A DNA stretch of 64,000 bases from Alphaproteobacteria bacterium. Lineage in GTDB: Bacteria > Pseudomonadota > Alphaproteobacteria > Micavibrionales > Micavibrionaceae. A program made the translations under genes and the position numbers. Under the pieces are notes generated by a model. It was given only the letters and a program-made list of their open reading frames with translations. It had not been told where the DNA came from and did not search any database. Below are positions 8,474 to 17,703 of this stretch, piece by piece. Position 1 is the first letter of the stretch; each line of letters starts with the position of its first letter. The stretch lies in assembly GCA_030750865.1 (NCBI GenBank), contig JASMHE010000003.1:1-64000 (forward strand), written 5' to 3'.

Positions 8474-8914
8474 TCAGTAAAGTGAAAGCAATACTGTCGG
8501 GATCAAAAAGCTTTTCTGCGGCTTGGCCGGATTGTAAAAGACCAGCACGTTGCCTTCGGGGGTGAATTGCAGGAATTTCATCTGTGCCGCAAGCGCTTTG
8601 CGTGCATTATACGACGCCGAAATTACCCACGGCGATACGCGGTGGCCTTCATATGTTTGTCCGTCCACTGTGTATGTATAGGTTGACCTGCTGGAATACA
8701 TATAATCACTTTTGTGCGTGCCGCCACTGGACAGGTTTGTACCGATATCAATCAGATCACCGGCGGTATGCGGCCAGCGGGAAATCCGGATCTGGTAAAT
8801 AATGGAATAGGTGCAGACGATAAACAGATAGACCGCGCCGAAAAAGAAATAGCCCTGTTTTTCATGGTCCAGAACCAGATCCCAGATATGTTCGACGTAG
8901 CTGATCATATCCAT
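8474..8914 (-). CDS. DUF3592-type membrane protein, probably frameshifted at its 3' end
   Basis: A 146-residue protein with one N-terminal membrane helix (about 21-43) and a middle domain YTYTVDGQTYEGHRVSP ... VFYNPAKPQKSFLIP typical of DUF3592 proteins. Family members usually finish with a second hydrophobic helix. Here the frame stops right after SFLIPTVLLSLY, but the adjacent frame continues with LLIADLPLIAYFLTYHL to a stop at 8427, exactly such a helix. A single frameshift near 8480 would restore it. The ATG at 8914 has an AGGAAGA site upstream. Confidence 0.7.
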   Translation of the reverse strand: MDMISYVEHIWDLVLDHEKQGYFFFGAVYLFIVCTYSIIYQIRISRWPHTAGDLIDIGTNLSSGGTHKSDYMYSSRSTYTYTVDGQTYEGHRVSPWVISASYNARKALAAQMKFLQFTPEGNVLVFYNPAKPQKSFLIPTVLLSLY

Positions 8915-8991
8915 TTCATAATCTTCCTGTTGTTTTTGGCGGCACCAGGTTGGGTGTGGGCCGCGTTTATATCATGTGTTCGTATGGCCTG

Positions 8992-9435
8992 TTATGGCGA
9001 TGATAAGGTAACAGAGCGGTCTTTTTCATCGCAGACGGCTTCAATCTGGTCCAAAAACGCTGTGTTGTTGAACAGGGTTGCGATTGTATCGCCGCCATGT
9101 TCCAGATAGGCCGTATCAACCAGACATTTACATCGCGTCACGATTTCAGCAGCTTTTTTCTTGGACAGTTTCGGGTAATCGGGATGGCTTTTTGATCTGT
9201 CCAGAACGCAGTCAAGTTTTGCGCCGCGTAGATATGTTTCCGAAACGGTTCTGCGTGGCGGTTCTTCATCGGCGCTATCATCGCCGTTTTCATCGGCTTG
9301 TGCGGGGATCGCGGCAAAACACATGATAAGCGCGGCCATCAGGCATGGCAGGAGGCATGACAGGAAACGTGGTAGCAGGGATGGCGGGCAAAAACGGGCG
9401 CGGTCCGGCTGGTGTAAGGGGGTATTATTGAACAT
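8992..9435 (-). CDS. Exported alpha-helical protein of unknown function
   Basis: A 147-residue protein with a long N-terminal signal region ending AAIPAQA (about residue 48), then an acidic linker and a Lys/Asp-rich helical domain with five Cys (CVLDRSKSHPDYPKL, CKCLVDTAYLEHGG). It starts only 3 bases after the stop of the M23 peptidase gene, so the two are almost certainly co-transcribed and may act together in the periplasm. No family recognised. Confidence 0.55.
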   Translation of the reverse strand: MFNNTPLHQPDRARFCPPSLLPRFLSCLLPCLMAALIMCFAAIPAQADENGDDSADEEPPRRTVSETYLRGAKLDCVLDRSKSHPDYPKLSKKKAAEIVTRCKCLVDTAYLEHGGDTIATLFNNTAFLDQIEAVCDEKDRSVTLSSP

Positions 9436-9438
9436 GGG

Positions 9439-10491
9439 TTACTCTACCTTTATTGTGGTGCTGTAATCGGCCGAAAAGCGGTTGCCGTCCGGTCCTGTAC
9501 GTGTCAGTTGTACGTATCCGCCGTAATAGCCTGCCTGTAGCGGGTCATTGGCGGTTTTCTTGCCGACAAAGTAATATTGACGGGCTTTGTCGTTCTTTTG
9601 TGCGATCATTTTTTTCAAATACAGACGGTTATCGGGGCCGCGTATTTCGATCTTGATCTGGTCGTCTGCACGTACGCCGTACATGCCGATCCAGAATGTA
9701 AAAATGTCACTGTCGATGGCAATGGAATCGGGCGGGCTGATATCAATGGCCAGTGCATCAAAATCGGGAACGTGGTTTTTGAACCCGCCACCGAAAAAGG
9801 ACACCAGCTTATAATCATCGCGCGGAAATGTTGCATCCCAAAGCGGTTTTTTGGGTTTGTCACAGCCATCTGCGCTGGTATGGCGTGTGAATGGATCAAT
9901 GGTTTTGCCGTCTTTGTAAATGCCGAAATGCAAATGCGGAAATTCGGTAAAGCCCGACATGCCGACCTGTCCGAGAATTTCGCCGCGCTTGACTTTCTGC
10001 CCGACTTTGACGGCGATACTGTCTTTTTTCATGTGGCAATAAATACCGGTATAGCCGTTATCATGTTCAATAAAGACTCCATTGCCGCAATCCTGATTTT
10101 TGGCGCGGATATCCGCGCGTTTTTTGGCGGCATCTTCGTCATCGGTAATCGGCGGCCAGTCGGCAACAGAATCGCGTAACCGCAAGACGGTTCCATCGGC
10201 AGCGGCCAAAACGTTTACGCCCGATTGCATGCTGACATAATCGGGGATGGCGATATCGGTGCCGTTGTGGTTGTCATAGCTGCGCGTGCCGCATTGGTAA
10301 TCAAGCGCGCCTGCGGAGGGATCAACATCGACATAATTGACCAGCCAGCAATCTTTATCGAGGGTGCAATCAACCGGCAGACTGAATAAGGATGCGGCGG
10401 GATCGTCTTGTGCCGTGGCGGGCAAAGGCGAAGCGCACAAAATCATCAGGGTTGCGATGGAAGTCGCGATCAGGGACAGGCATTTTTTCAT
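9439..10491 (-). CDS. M23 (LytM) family peptidoglycan metallopeptidase
   Basis: A 350-residue periplasmic protein: signal peptide to about residue 28 (ASPLPATAQ), then a LytM domain with zinc ligands H75 and D79 in HNGTDIAIP, H153 in YCHM and H186-x-H188 in HLHFGIY. All active-site residues are present, so it should be an active endopeptidase rather than an activator-only paralogue. The C-terminal 130 residues form a beta-rich accessory domain. A longer frame starts at 10542; ATG 10491 opens the signal peptide. It is followed after 3 bases by the exported helical protein. Confidence 0.88.
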   Translation of the reverse strand: MKKCLSLIATSIATLMILCASPLPATAQDDPAASLFSLPVDCTLDKDCWLVNYVDVDPSAGALDYQCGTRSYDNHNGTDIAIPDYVSMQSGVNVLAAADGTVLRLRDSVADWPPITDDEDAAKKRADIRAKNQDCGNGVFIEHDNGYTGIYCHMKKDSIAVKVGQKVKRGEILGQVGMSGFTEFPHLHFGIYKDGKTIDPFTRHTSADGCDKPKKPLWDATFPRDDYKLVSFFGGGFKNHVPDFDALAIDISPPDSIAIDSDIFTFWIGMYGVRADDQIKIEIRGPDNRLYLKKMIAQKNDKARQYYFVGKKTANDPLQAGYYGGYVQLTRTGPDGNRFSADYSTTIKVE

Positions 10492-10589
10492 GTGAATTAC
10501 TTTATCGCATTTCACAGGTGATGCAAGCGATACGATATGCACGATATGATGCGCGCGATATCACGATGGCCGCGCGCGGGTGGCGGCGC

Positions 10590-11927
10590 TTACAAAATAA
10601 ACTTGCTGAGATCGGTATCTTCGATCAGATCGGCCACCTGTTCACGGACATAGTCAGCCGTGATGTCGATGGTTTCGCCGCTGCGGTCGGAGGCGGTATA
10701 GCTGATATCATCCAGCAATTTCTCCATGACGGTCATCAGACGGCGCGCGCCGATATTTTCAACGCGTTCGTTGATGTCATAGGAAATGCGGGCAATTTCA
10801 TCAATGGCCTCTTCGGTGAAATTCAGGGTGACCTCTTCGGTTTCCATCAGGGCTTTATATTGGATCAGCAAGCTGGCATCTGTTGATTTCAGGATTTGCT
10901 GGAAATCTTCCTGCGTCAGGGCGCGCAGTTCCACGCGGATCGGCAGACGGCCCTGCAATTCCGGCAACAGGTCGGACGGCTTTGCGTAATGGAATGCACC
11001 GCTGGCGATAAACAGAATATGATCTGTTTTGATGCTGCCGTATTTTGTGGTGACGGTTGTGCCTTCGATCAATGGCAGCAAGTCGCGTTGCACCCCTTCG
11101 CGCGAAACATCGCCGCGTTTGCGTTCGCCGCTATCGGCGATCTTATCGACCTCGTCCAGAAAGACGATGCCGTTTTGCTGTACCAGATCAAGGGCGTTTG
11201 AAATGACTGTTTCTTCGTCCAGAAGCTTGTCTGATTCTTCGGCAACCAGCACCGCGTAGGATTCCTCGACGGAGAGCTTTTTGCGTTTTGTGCGTTCGCC
11301 AAGTGCCTTGCCGAACATGTCGCCGATATTGACCATGCTCATCGATGCGCCGGGCATACCGGGAATGTCAAAGCCCTGAAACGGGTCGGAGTTATCTTGC
11401 AGGTCCAGTTCGATTTCCTTGTCATTCAGGTCGCCTTCGCGCAGTTTTTTGCGGAATGTGGCGCGGGTGCTTTCGCTGCTATCTTCGCCGACAAGGGCAT
11501 CAAGCACGCGTTCTTCGGCATAAATTTCGGCCTGTGCATTGACGGTTTTGCGCATTTTGTCGCGCACCATGTGAATGCCGATATCAACCAGATCGCGGAT
11601 GATGGATTCAACATCCTTGCCGACATAGCCGACTTCGGTGAATTTTGTCGCTTCGACTTTGGTAAACGGGGCATGCGCCAGTTTTGCAAGGCGGCGTGCA
11701 ATTTCGGTTTTACCGACACCGGTCGGCCCGATCATCAGAATATTTTTCGGATAGACTTCTTCCTGCAATTCTGGCGAAAGTTGCATGCGGCGCCAGCGGT
11801 TACGCAGGGCGACAGCAACGGCGCGTTTGGCCTCTTTCTGGCCGATAATAAAACGGTCCAGTTCGCTTTGTGTTTCACGCGGCGTGAAAGAGGGCAGGTC
11901 GAGTGAGATATCTTTTTTTACAGTCAT
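10590..11927 (-). CDS. hslU: ATP-dependent protease ATPase subunit HslU (ClpY)
   Basis: A 445-residue AAA+ unfoldase that feeds proteins to HslV. The Walker A motif is GPTGVGKT (67-74), followed by [17 protein letters not shown], the family pore region with GYVG, an intermediate domain from about 110, Walker [11 protein letters not shown] and the sensor region. The C-terminus DTDLSKFIL ends with the hydrophobic tail that docks into HslV. It lies 31 bases downstream of hslV in the same operon. Confidence 0.97.
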   Translation of the reverse strand: MTVKKDISLDLPSFTPRETQSELDRFIIGQKEAKRAVAVALRNRWRRMQLSPELQEEVYPKNILMIGPTGVGKTEIARRLAKLAHAPFTKVEATKFTEVGYVGKDVESIIRDLVDIGIHMVRDKMRKTVNAQAEIYAEERVLDALVGEDSSESTRATFRKKLREGDLNDKEIELDLQDNSDPFQGFDIPGMPGASMSMVNIGDMFGKALGERTKRKKLSVEESYAVLVAEESDKLLDEETVISNALDLVQQNGIVFLDEVDKIADSGERKRGDVSREGVQRDLLPLIEGTTVTTKYGSIKTDHILFIASGAFHYAKPSDLLPELQGRLPIRVELRALTQEDFQQILKSTDASLLIQYKALMETEEVTLNFTEEAIDEIARISYDINERVENIGARRLMTVMEKLLDDISYTASDRSGETIDITADYVREQVADLIEDTDLSKFIL

Positions 11928-11958
11928 GATCCGGCGCTATCCTTTGATAGAAAATGTC

Positions 11959-12516
11959 TTACAGTTTTTCGATAACAATATTATGGTTGGAATAGACACA
12001 GATATTACCCGCGACTTCCATCGCCTTGCGGGCCAGCGTTTCCGCATCAAGGTCTGTGTTGTCTTTTAAGGCCCGTGCCGCTGACAGGGCATAATTGCCG
12101 CCGCTGCCGATCCCGATAATACCGTCCTGCGGTTCGACGACATCACCGTTGCCTGTCAGAATCAGGGAGGTTTCCTTGTCGCAGACGGCCATCAGGGCTT
12201 CGAGTTTGCGTAGATAACGGTCTGTGCGCCAGTCTTTGGCCAGCTCCACTGCGGCGCGTGTCAGTTGCCCCGGGTGGGCTTCGAGTTTGGCTTCGAGCCG
12301 TTCAAATAAGGTGAACGCATCGGCTGTTGCGCCTGCAAAGCCTGCGATAATTTTACCGTCTTTGCCGATGCGGCGGACTTTTCTGGCATTATCTTTTAAA
12401 ACCGTATCACCCATAGAGACCTGCCCATCCCCCGCGATCACGACATCGTCGCCGACACGTACGGAAAGAATGGTTGTGGAGTGCCACTTCTGGGCGTTAA
12501 AAATTTCGTCGCGCAT
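11959..12516 (-). CDS. hslV: ATP-dependent protease peptidase subunit HslV (ClpQ)
   Basis: A 185-residue threonine peptidase of the proteasome beta fold. The catalytic Thr is in the segment [10 protein letters not shown], so the first 12 residues are a propeptide, as commonly seen in Alphaproteobacteria. [20 protein letters not shown] and [15 protein letters not shown] are characteristic. The ATG at 12516 is chosen because AAGGATAA lies upstream of it; longer frames to 12546 and 12576 lack a site. It leads the hslVU operon. Confidence 0.96.
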   Translation of the reverse strand: MRDEIFNAQKWHSTTILSVRVGDDVVIAGDGQVSMGDTVLKDNARKVRRIGKDGKIIAGFAGATADAFTLFERLEAKLEAHPGQLTRAAVELAKDWRTDRYLRKLEALMAVCDKETSLILTGNGDVVEPQDGIIGIGSGGNYALSAARALKDNTDLDAETLARKAMEVAGNICVYSNHNIVIEKL

Positions 12517-12615
12517 TATTCTTTTATCCTTTTCGGTTGCGTCCATATTAAATGGGTAAATAACGGCTAACGTCAAGGGGCAATCGCCGAACTTTTCGCC
12601 GGTCTGCGGACCGTT

Positions 12616-14013
12616 TTATCGGGAAGGCGGCGGTGCGATATCCAGAAAATCAAGCGCCGAGGCAATCGGGATGAAATTGTTCAGCCCGCTGAGCGCGCCT
12701 GATTCATTGACGAAGCCGGATACGCATATGCCGACAATATTCCCGTTTTCATCATAGAGCGGTCCGCCGCTATTGCCGCCATGTATGTCAACGTCGGCCT
12801 GCATATAATCGGTTTTGCGGCGGACATGGAAACGGTGCGCGCTGATAATGCCGCTTGTCACAGTATCTTGCAGGTATTTATAGCTTGGCGCGCCCACGGA
12901 ATAGACCGTAGCACCAACCGCAGGTTTTTCTGTTTTGATCGGCTGAAGGCGGATATCCAGATCATCCGGCATGTCTTCGAGTTTGAGAAGCGCGATATCG
13001 CGCTGGCGGTCATAGCGCAGGACTTCGGCAATCAGTTTTTCTTTTTTGCCTGATGTGACGATACGGGCGCGTGGGGCATAGCCGACAACATGGGCGTTGG
13101 TCAGAATATGGCCTTGATCGGTGATGAAAAAGCCCGATCCGTGCCCGCCTGCGACCTCGACCAGAACGGCATTCTTTGTAATGGTTTCAAACCGGCCGTT
13201 GGCAGCTATGGCTGAAGGAGTTAGCGAGGGCAGGGTGACTTTTTCGCGTGGATCAAAGCGCATCATCGGCTCTTCGCGCGGGTCGGGAATGCTGTCGGGC
13301 TGGTTTTCGGGTTCAATGCCGAACACAATGAGATCGCGGAAGGTTTCGTCTGCGCCCAGATTATGCGTGGCCATTTCAAAGGCCTGTTGCATCAAAAGCG
13401 GGATGGCTTCGTAATTGCTGCGTTTGACGCGGCCGTATCCTTGTGTGGTGGTTTTATAGACGGTTTTCTTGTGCAGATAATCATAGACGCTCCACTCGAT
13501 CGTGATATTGGCTTCGCCGATCGTACCGGGGGATGCGCTGAAAATGAAGAGCGGCTCTTTTTCACACACATCGATTTTGACATCAATGACGCGCGCGCCG
13601 ACGGCATAATGCGCCCGCATCAGGTCTTCCTGTTCATCAAACATACGACCGGGATCACCGGCGACATCATAGCCGACACCTTCCATAGATTGCTGGAAAA
13701 TCCGCCGCATTTCACGGTTCGGGAAGTTGCGGCCGGATAAGCCGCTTTGGAATGTACCAAACGGCCATTTACACATGATGGGGCCCAGAAAAGCACGTGG
13801 GCTATGTGAAAGCGTGTTGGCCCCTGTCGGCACGGAATAGCCGATCTTGTTGAGTGCAATGGGGGCGGGGCGGGCGTCTTCCGGAATGTCGGGTGCACTG
13901 GCCTGATTGATTTTGTCGATTTGAAGTCCCGTGCAGCCTGCAAGACAGAAAAGCATGGTAAAAAAGAGAATAAAAACGGGCTGAAAATGCTTGAAATTCA
14001 ATGAAATAGCCAT
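12616..14013 (-). CDS. Lipoprotein trypsin-like serine protease
   Basis: A 465-residue predicted lipoprotein: hydrophobic leader and lipobox LAGC with the acylated Cys at 27. Residues 30-270 form an uncharacterised domain. The C-terminal 180 residues are a trypsin/DegP-like protease with the catalytic triad in TNAHVVG (His about 308), RDIALLKLED (Asp about 338) and GGNSGGPLYDENG (Ser about 414). No PDZ domain follows, unlike DegP. It is probably tethered to the inner or outer membrane facing the periplasm. ATG 14013 places the lipobox normally; there is no clear ribosome binding site. Confidence 0.82.
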   Translation of the reverse strand: MAISLNFKHFQPVFILFFTMLFCLAGCTGLQIDKINQASAPDIPEDARPAPIALNKIGYSVPTGANTLSHSPRAFLGPIMCKWPFGTFQSGLSGRNFPNREMRRIFQQSMEGVGYDVAGDPGRMFDEQEDLMRAHYAVGARVIDVKIDVCEKEPLFIFSASPGTIGEANITIEWSVYDYLHKKTVYKTTTQGYGRVKRSNYEAIPLLMQQAFEMATHNLGADETFRDLIVFGIEPENQPDSIPDPREEPMMRFDPREKVTLPSLTPSAIAANGRFETITKNAVLVEVAGGHGSGFFITDQGHILTNAHVVGYAPRARIVTSGKKEKLIAEVLRYDRQRDIALLKLEDMPDDLDIRLQPIKTEKPAVGATVYSVGAPSYKYLQDTVTSGIISAHRFHVRRKTDYMQADVDIHGGNSGGPLYDENGNIVGICVSGFVNESGALSGLNNFIPIASALDFLDIAPPPSR

Positions 14014-14118
14014 AGATGAATAGAGGTGTAATGAGCAGTTGCACAATAAAGATTTCAACAATTATGCCCGTTTTTATGGTATAATGGAACATGTATTAAC
14101 AGGGAAAGATGAAACAAT

Positions 14119-14682
14119 ATGGTTGATAGTCCCGAAAGAAAGCCGGAGACGCCGAAAACGAGCGTTGGCTGTGTTACGGAATTAAACCTCCCCGATTTGA
14201 ATGATTTGTGCGATGCGACGGATGAAGCCATCCGTGCGGGCGGTGGTTTCGGATGGCTGAAACTGCCTGCGCGCGACATTCTGGAACGCTATTGGCAGGG
14301 CGTGGTCGCCATGCCGTCGCGGCTTTTATATGCGGCGCGTCTGGATGATGTGATTTGCGGTACGGCGCAATTGGTTCTGCCGCCGAAAAATAACGAAGCG
14401 CAGAGCTTTGCCGTGCAACTGACGACGAACTTTATTTCGCCCTGGGCGCGGAAATACGGTCTTGCGCGCAAGCTGCTTGATTTTGTCGAAGACGACGCGC
14501 GGGAGCGCGGTTTTTCCGTGATTAATCTGGATGTGCGGGAAACACAGACCGCGGCGATCGGCCTATATGAAAGTGCGGGATACGTCCATATGGGCACGCA
14601 TCCGTTTTATGCGCAGGTCGAAGGCGAGGTTATTCGCGGCCGCTATTACTATAAAGTCATCAATGACGACATCACCGGATGA
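14119..14682 (+). CDS. GNAT family N-acetyltransferase
   Basis: A 187-residue GNAT-fold enzyme. The acetyl-CoA binding region is recognisable at SPWARKYGLARKLLDFVEDDA (about 112-132), followed by the strand INLDVRETQTAAIGLYESAGY typical of motif B. The substrate cannot be read from sequence. It starts at ATG 14119 after AGGGAAAG and is divergent from the lipoprotein protease gene. Confidence 0.85.
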   Translation: MVDSPERKPETPKTSVGCVTELNLPDLNDLCDATDEAIRAGGGFGWLKLPARDILERYWQGVVAMPSRLLYAARLDDVICGTAQLVLPPKNNEAQSFAVQLTTNFISPWARKYGLARKLLDFVEDDARERGFSVINLDVRETQTAAIGLYESAGYVHMGTHPFYAQVEGEVIRGRYYYKVINDDITG

Positions 14683-14684
14683 TC

Positions 14685-14726
14685 GCATATGACATTATCC
14701 ATGTGACATCATACATGTGGCGTCAG
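14685..14726. repeat. 14-bp degenerate tandem repeat
   Basis: Three 14-bp units starting at 14685 (GCATATGACATTAT), 14699 (CCATGTGACATCAT) and 14713 (ACATGTGGCGTCAG) immediately follow the GNAT stop codon. They share the pattern CATRTGRCRTYA. The gap lies between convergent genes. Confidence 0.65.
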
Positions 14727-14772
14727 CACAACATTGTGTAAGCGTTCACAAAATTCCAAATGAGCAAAATCG

Positions 14773-15123
14773 TTAATTGGATGGGTTATTATCATCATCC
14801 AGCAGGATGACTTTTGGCTGGTATGCTTTCGCGGTGTCTTCGTCCATGCCTGCATAGGCGCAAATAATCACCTTATCACCATTTTGACAGAGCCGTGCGG
14901 CCGCGCCGTTAATGCCGATAATGCCTGACCCGCGCTTGCCTGTAATGGTGTATGTGGTAAAGCGCTGGCCGTTATTGATGTTCAGGACATCAACCTGTTC
15001 AAAGGGCAGAATGCCCGACGCATCCAGTAAATCTTCGTCCACGGTAATCGATCCCTCATAGTGAAGGTCGCATTGTGTGACAGTTGCCCGATGTATCTTG
15101 GCTTTCAGTAATGTTAATTGCAT
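14773..15123 (-). CDS. panD: Aspartate 1-decarboxylase
   Basis: A 116-residue pyruvoyl enzyme that makes beta-alanine from aspartate for pantothenate and coenzyme A synthesis. The self-cleavage site is G24-S25 in HYEGSITVD; Ser25 becomes the pyruvoyl group. Also present are [14 protein letters not shown] and the NGAAARL segment. Full length compared with the usual 115-130 residues. No other pan gene is nearby. Confidence 0.96.
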   Translation of the reverse strand: MQLTLLKAKIHRATVTQCDLHYEGSITVDEDLLDASGILPFEQVDVLNINNGQRFTTYTITGKRGSGIIGINGAAARLCQNGDKVIICAYAGMDEDTAKAYQPKVILLDDDNNPSN

Positions 15124-15236
15124 GATATTTATGTAGCGGTGTTGATCGAATCTTTCAATATATTTATTCGGTTTTATGAAAGATTGATACAGCGCGGCAG
15201 AAAACAGAAGATTGCAAGCGAAGAAAGGATCGTATC

Positions 15237-15596
15237 ATGGCATATGACGAGAATAATATTTTTGCAAAAATCCTGCGTGGTGAAATCCCGTGCGATAAAG
15301 TGTATGAAGATGATTACGCGCTGGCGTTCCATGATATTGCGCCCCATGCGCCCGTCCATATTCTGGTCATTCCGAAAGGGCCATATGTGTCGGTGGTGGA
15401 TTTCAGCGCGAACGGATCGGCTGACGAGATTGAAGGATTTTGGCGTGCCGTGGCCAAAGTCGCGCAAGACAACAACATCACCGAAGACGGATTCCGCACG
15501 ATTGCGAACACCGGTGTAAATGGCGGGCAGGAAGTGCCGCATTTTCATGTTCACTTGCTGGCAGGCAAGAAAATCGGCCCGATGGTTGCAGGTTAA
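15237..15596 (+). CDS. HIT family nucleotide hydrolase (HINT type)
   Basis: A 119-residue cytoplasmic protein with the histidine triad HFHVHLLAG near the C-terminus (about 102-110) and the N-terminal IFAKILRGEIPCDKVYEDD typical of HINT-type purine nucleoside phosphoramidases. An AAGGAT site precedes the ATG. It is divergent from panD. Confidence 0.94.
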   Translation: MAYDENNIFAKILRGEIPCDKVYEDDYALAFHDIAPHAPVHILVIPKGPYVSVVDFSANGSADEIEGFWRAVAKVAQDNNITEDGFRTIANTGVNGGQEVPHFHVHLLAGKKIGPMVAG

Positions 15597-15618
15597 AAGC
15601 CCCGCATCACAGAAGAAG

Positions 15619-15651
15619 CATTATAGGGGCATTATAGGGGCATTACAGAGG
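15619..15651. repeat. 11-bp tandem repeat
   Basis: CATTATAGGGG at 15619 is repeated exactly at 15630 and with changes at 15641 (CATTACAGAGG); weaker copies continue to about 15690. It lies between the convergent HIT and GGDEF genes. The period equals about one helical turn. No gene is visible in 15597-15790. Confidence 0.75.
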
Positions 15652-15790
15652 CGTCACAGAGTGATCATAGAGTGAGATCATCATAGGGGCGCAACAAATG
15701 CATCCAAAAGACGTACCACGACAATCCGCCGCATCACGGGCTAACGGGCGCATCATAGACGCGCTCTCAAGAACAGGCTTGTGTTTTGAT

Positions 15791-16855
15791 TTAAAGCTGT
15801 ACGGTTGTCGAGCTTGGCTTCGGCTTTGATTTCGGCGCGGCGGCAACCTGATTACGGCCGTTATGTTTTGCGGCGTAAAGGGCTTCGTCGGCACGTTCAA
15901 TCATATCATGCACGGTTTCACCATCGCTATATTCCGCCACACCGATCGAGACGGTGATTTTGCCAAGCTTGTTGCCTGTGCTGCGGTTGACAATTTCTTT
16001 GTCCGCGATGGCAACACGCAATGTTTCGGCCACTCTGACAGCGCCTTCTAGCGGTGTTTCCGGCAGAATGACGGCAAATTCCTCGCCGCCGTAACGCGCA
16101 GCAATATCGCGGCCTTTCACGCCGTCAATCAAAGTGCGAGAGACAAGACGAATGACCTGATCACCGACCTGGTGGCCGTAATTATCGTTGAAGGTTTTAA
16201 AGTGGTCGATATCCATCATCATCAATGAAAACGGCTTGTCTTCCGTGCGGGCAGTGAGCTGGATTTCATCAATGCTGGTGTCGAATGATTTGCGGTTTGC
16301 AAGACCGGTCAGACCGTCGGTCAGTGCTTCTTGTCTGATATTCTCGAGGTCTTTTTTCAGTTTATTGACGATCTCGGTGGAATGTTCCAGCTCTTTTTCG
16401 AGCTTCTCATTACGGTTGATCATTTCTTCGGTGTCGTTCATGACCGTGCCGAGAATCGCCTTGAATTCTTCGGGGTCGGAGACATGCGTCATTTGTTCGC
16501 TGACGCCGCCCAACTTGCCGCTATATTGTTCTGTAGCGGACTTGGCTTCTTCGACAACGCCGGAGAAGCTGTTGATCGTGTTGTTCATCTCGTCACCGGC
16601 GCGGGAGACAAGGTCTTCTTTATATTCTTCGCTGAGATGTCTGCGGTGAATATCCATGCACTGCTTATCGGTGATATTTTGTTTATCCGCGATAAGGGCG
16701 TCGATTTTCTTTTTAATCTCGGGTGACTGACCGGAATAATAGACATACCACAATTCGTAAATATGCGGTGTTGCGGTGAACCCGTCACGGCGGATGCGGT
16801 TCATCGCCAGTTTTGCATATTCTGTGGCTTGTTCTTTCGAATGCTCGTAATGCAA
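15791..16855 (-). CDS. Diguanylate cyclase (GGDEF domain)
   Basis: A 354-residue cytoplasmic protein. The N-terminal half is helical, with a coiled coil at about 140-175 (NEKLEKELEHSTEIVNKLKK) that should promote dimerisation; no membrane segment is present. The GGDEF domain begins at DGLTGLANRK; metal ligand D215 is in MMMDIDHFK and the active-site loop is GGEEF (256-260), consistent with c-di-GMP synthesis. The inhibitory I-site position reads KGRD instead of RxxD, so feedback inhibition may be weak. The C-terminus is a disordered P/S/T tail. Confidence 0.9.
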   Translation of the reverse strand: MHYEHSKEQATEYAKLAMNRIRRDGFTATPHIYELWYVYYSGQSPEIKKKIDALIADKQNITDKQCMDIHRRHLSEEYKEDLVSRAGDEMNNTINSFSGVVEEAKSATEQYSGKLGGVSEQMTHVSDPEEFKAILGTVMNDTEEMINRNEKLEKELEHSTEIVNKLKKDLENIRQEALTDGLTGLANRKSFDTSIDEIQLTARTEDKPFSLMMMDIDHFKTFNDNYGHQVGDQVIRLVSRTLIDGVKGRDIAARYGGEEFAVILPETPLEGAVRVAETLRVAIADKEIVNRSTGNKLGKITVSIGVAEYSDGETVHDMIERADEALYAAKHNGRNQVAAAPKSKPKPSSTTVQL

Positions 16856-17057
16856 TGTCGTTCTCTTCTATGTTGTCGTGTTACACTGTCCGGTATAGGA
16901 CGAAAAAATCCGTAACTGTTCAGGGGGGGATTATATCATGTGCATCATATTATGCCACCCCAATGCGATAAAATCCTGTCCTAATATTGCCGCATAAATA
17001 TTAATCTGGTCTTAAGAACGGGGTGAAATTTACGGCACTATCCCCGCTTTTATAAGA

Positions 17058-17648
17058 TTATATCCATTTGGTTTTCGGGTCGTTCTTTTCAACCGGTGCT
17101 GTTTTGAGTGTTTGGATAATCTGGTCAACTTTATCAATCACGATGATATGCTCGACATCACTTTTACTGCAGAAGCCGTTATCCGCAATATTGTGGAGCA
17201 GGGTCAGAAGGGCATCCCAATATCCGTCAATATTCATGACGATGATCGGTTTGTCATGCAGACCGAGTTGCCACCATGTAAAAATTTCGAAAAACTCGTC
17301 CATCGTGCCGAGACCGCCGGGCATGATGATAAAGGCATCGGCGCGGTCAACCATCATTTGTTTGCGTTCATGCATGGTTTCGACAACGTGTAATTCCGTC
17401 AGATTTTCGTTGGCTGTTTCATGTTTTTGCAAGTGATCGGGAATGATGCCGATCACATCGGCGCCATTGTCGAATGCTGCGTTTGAAACCAGCCCCATCA
17501 AACCGACATTGCCGCCGCCATAGACAACATCGTAACCATTTTCGCCCAGCGTTTGGCCAAGCGCTGTGGCTTGATCTTTGTATGATTGTTTGACATGAAA
17601 TGACGAGCCGCAATAGACACAGACATTTTTGATTTCCTGATTTTTCAT
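17058..17648 (-). CDS. LOG family protein (putative nucleotide 5'-monophosphate phosphoribohydrolase)
   Basis: A 196-residue Rossmann-type protein of the TIGR00730 family. VYCGSS at the N-terminus, VYGGGNVGLMG, MHERKQMM and the diagnostic PGGLGTMDEFFE motif are all present. The family releases ribose 5-phosphate from nucleotide monophosphates, and some members activate cytokinins; the substrate here is not known. The 202-base gap upstream, before the GGDEF gene, shows no further gene. Confidence 0.9.
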   Translation of the reverse strand: MKNQEIKNVCVYCGSSFHVKQSYKDQATALGQTLGENGYDVVYGGGNVGLMGLVSNAAFDNGADVIGIIPDHLQKHETANENLTELHVVETMHERKQMMVDRADAFIIMPGGLGTMDEFFEIFTWWQLGLHDKPIIVMNIDGYWDALLTLLHNIADNGFCSKSDVEHIIVIDKVDQIIQTLKTAPVEKNDPKTKWI

Positions 17649-17703
17649 TAAGTCTTCATCCTTACTTATGTATGACGTTATATCTAAAAACTATATGGCG
17701 ATA

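Noticed and set aside
10392-11906. Long plus-strand frames across hslU
   Set aside because: They are antisense to a clearly conserved AAA+ gene and lack any motif.
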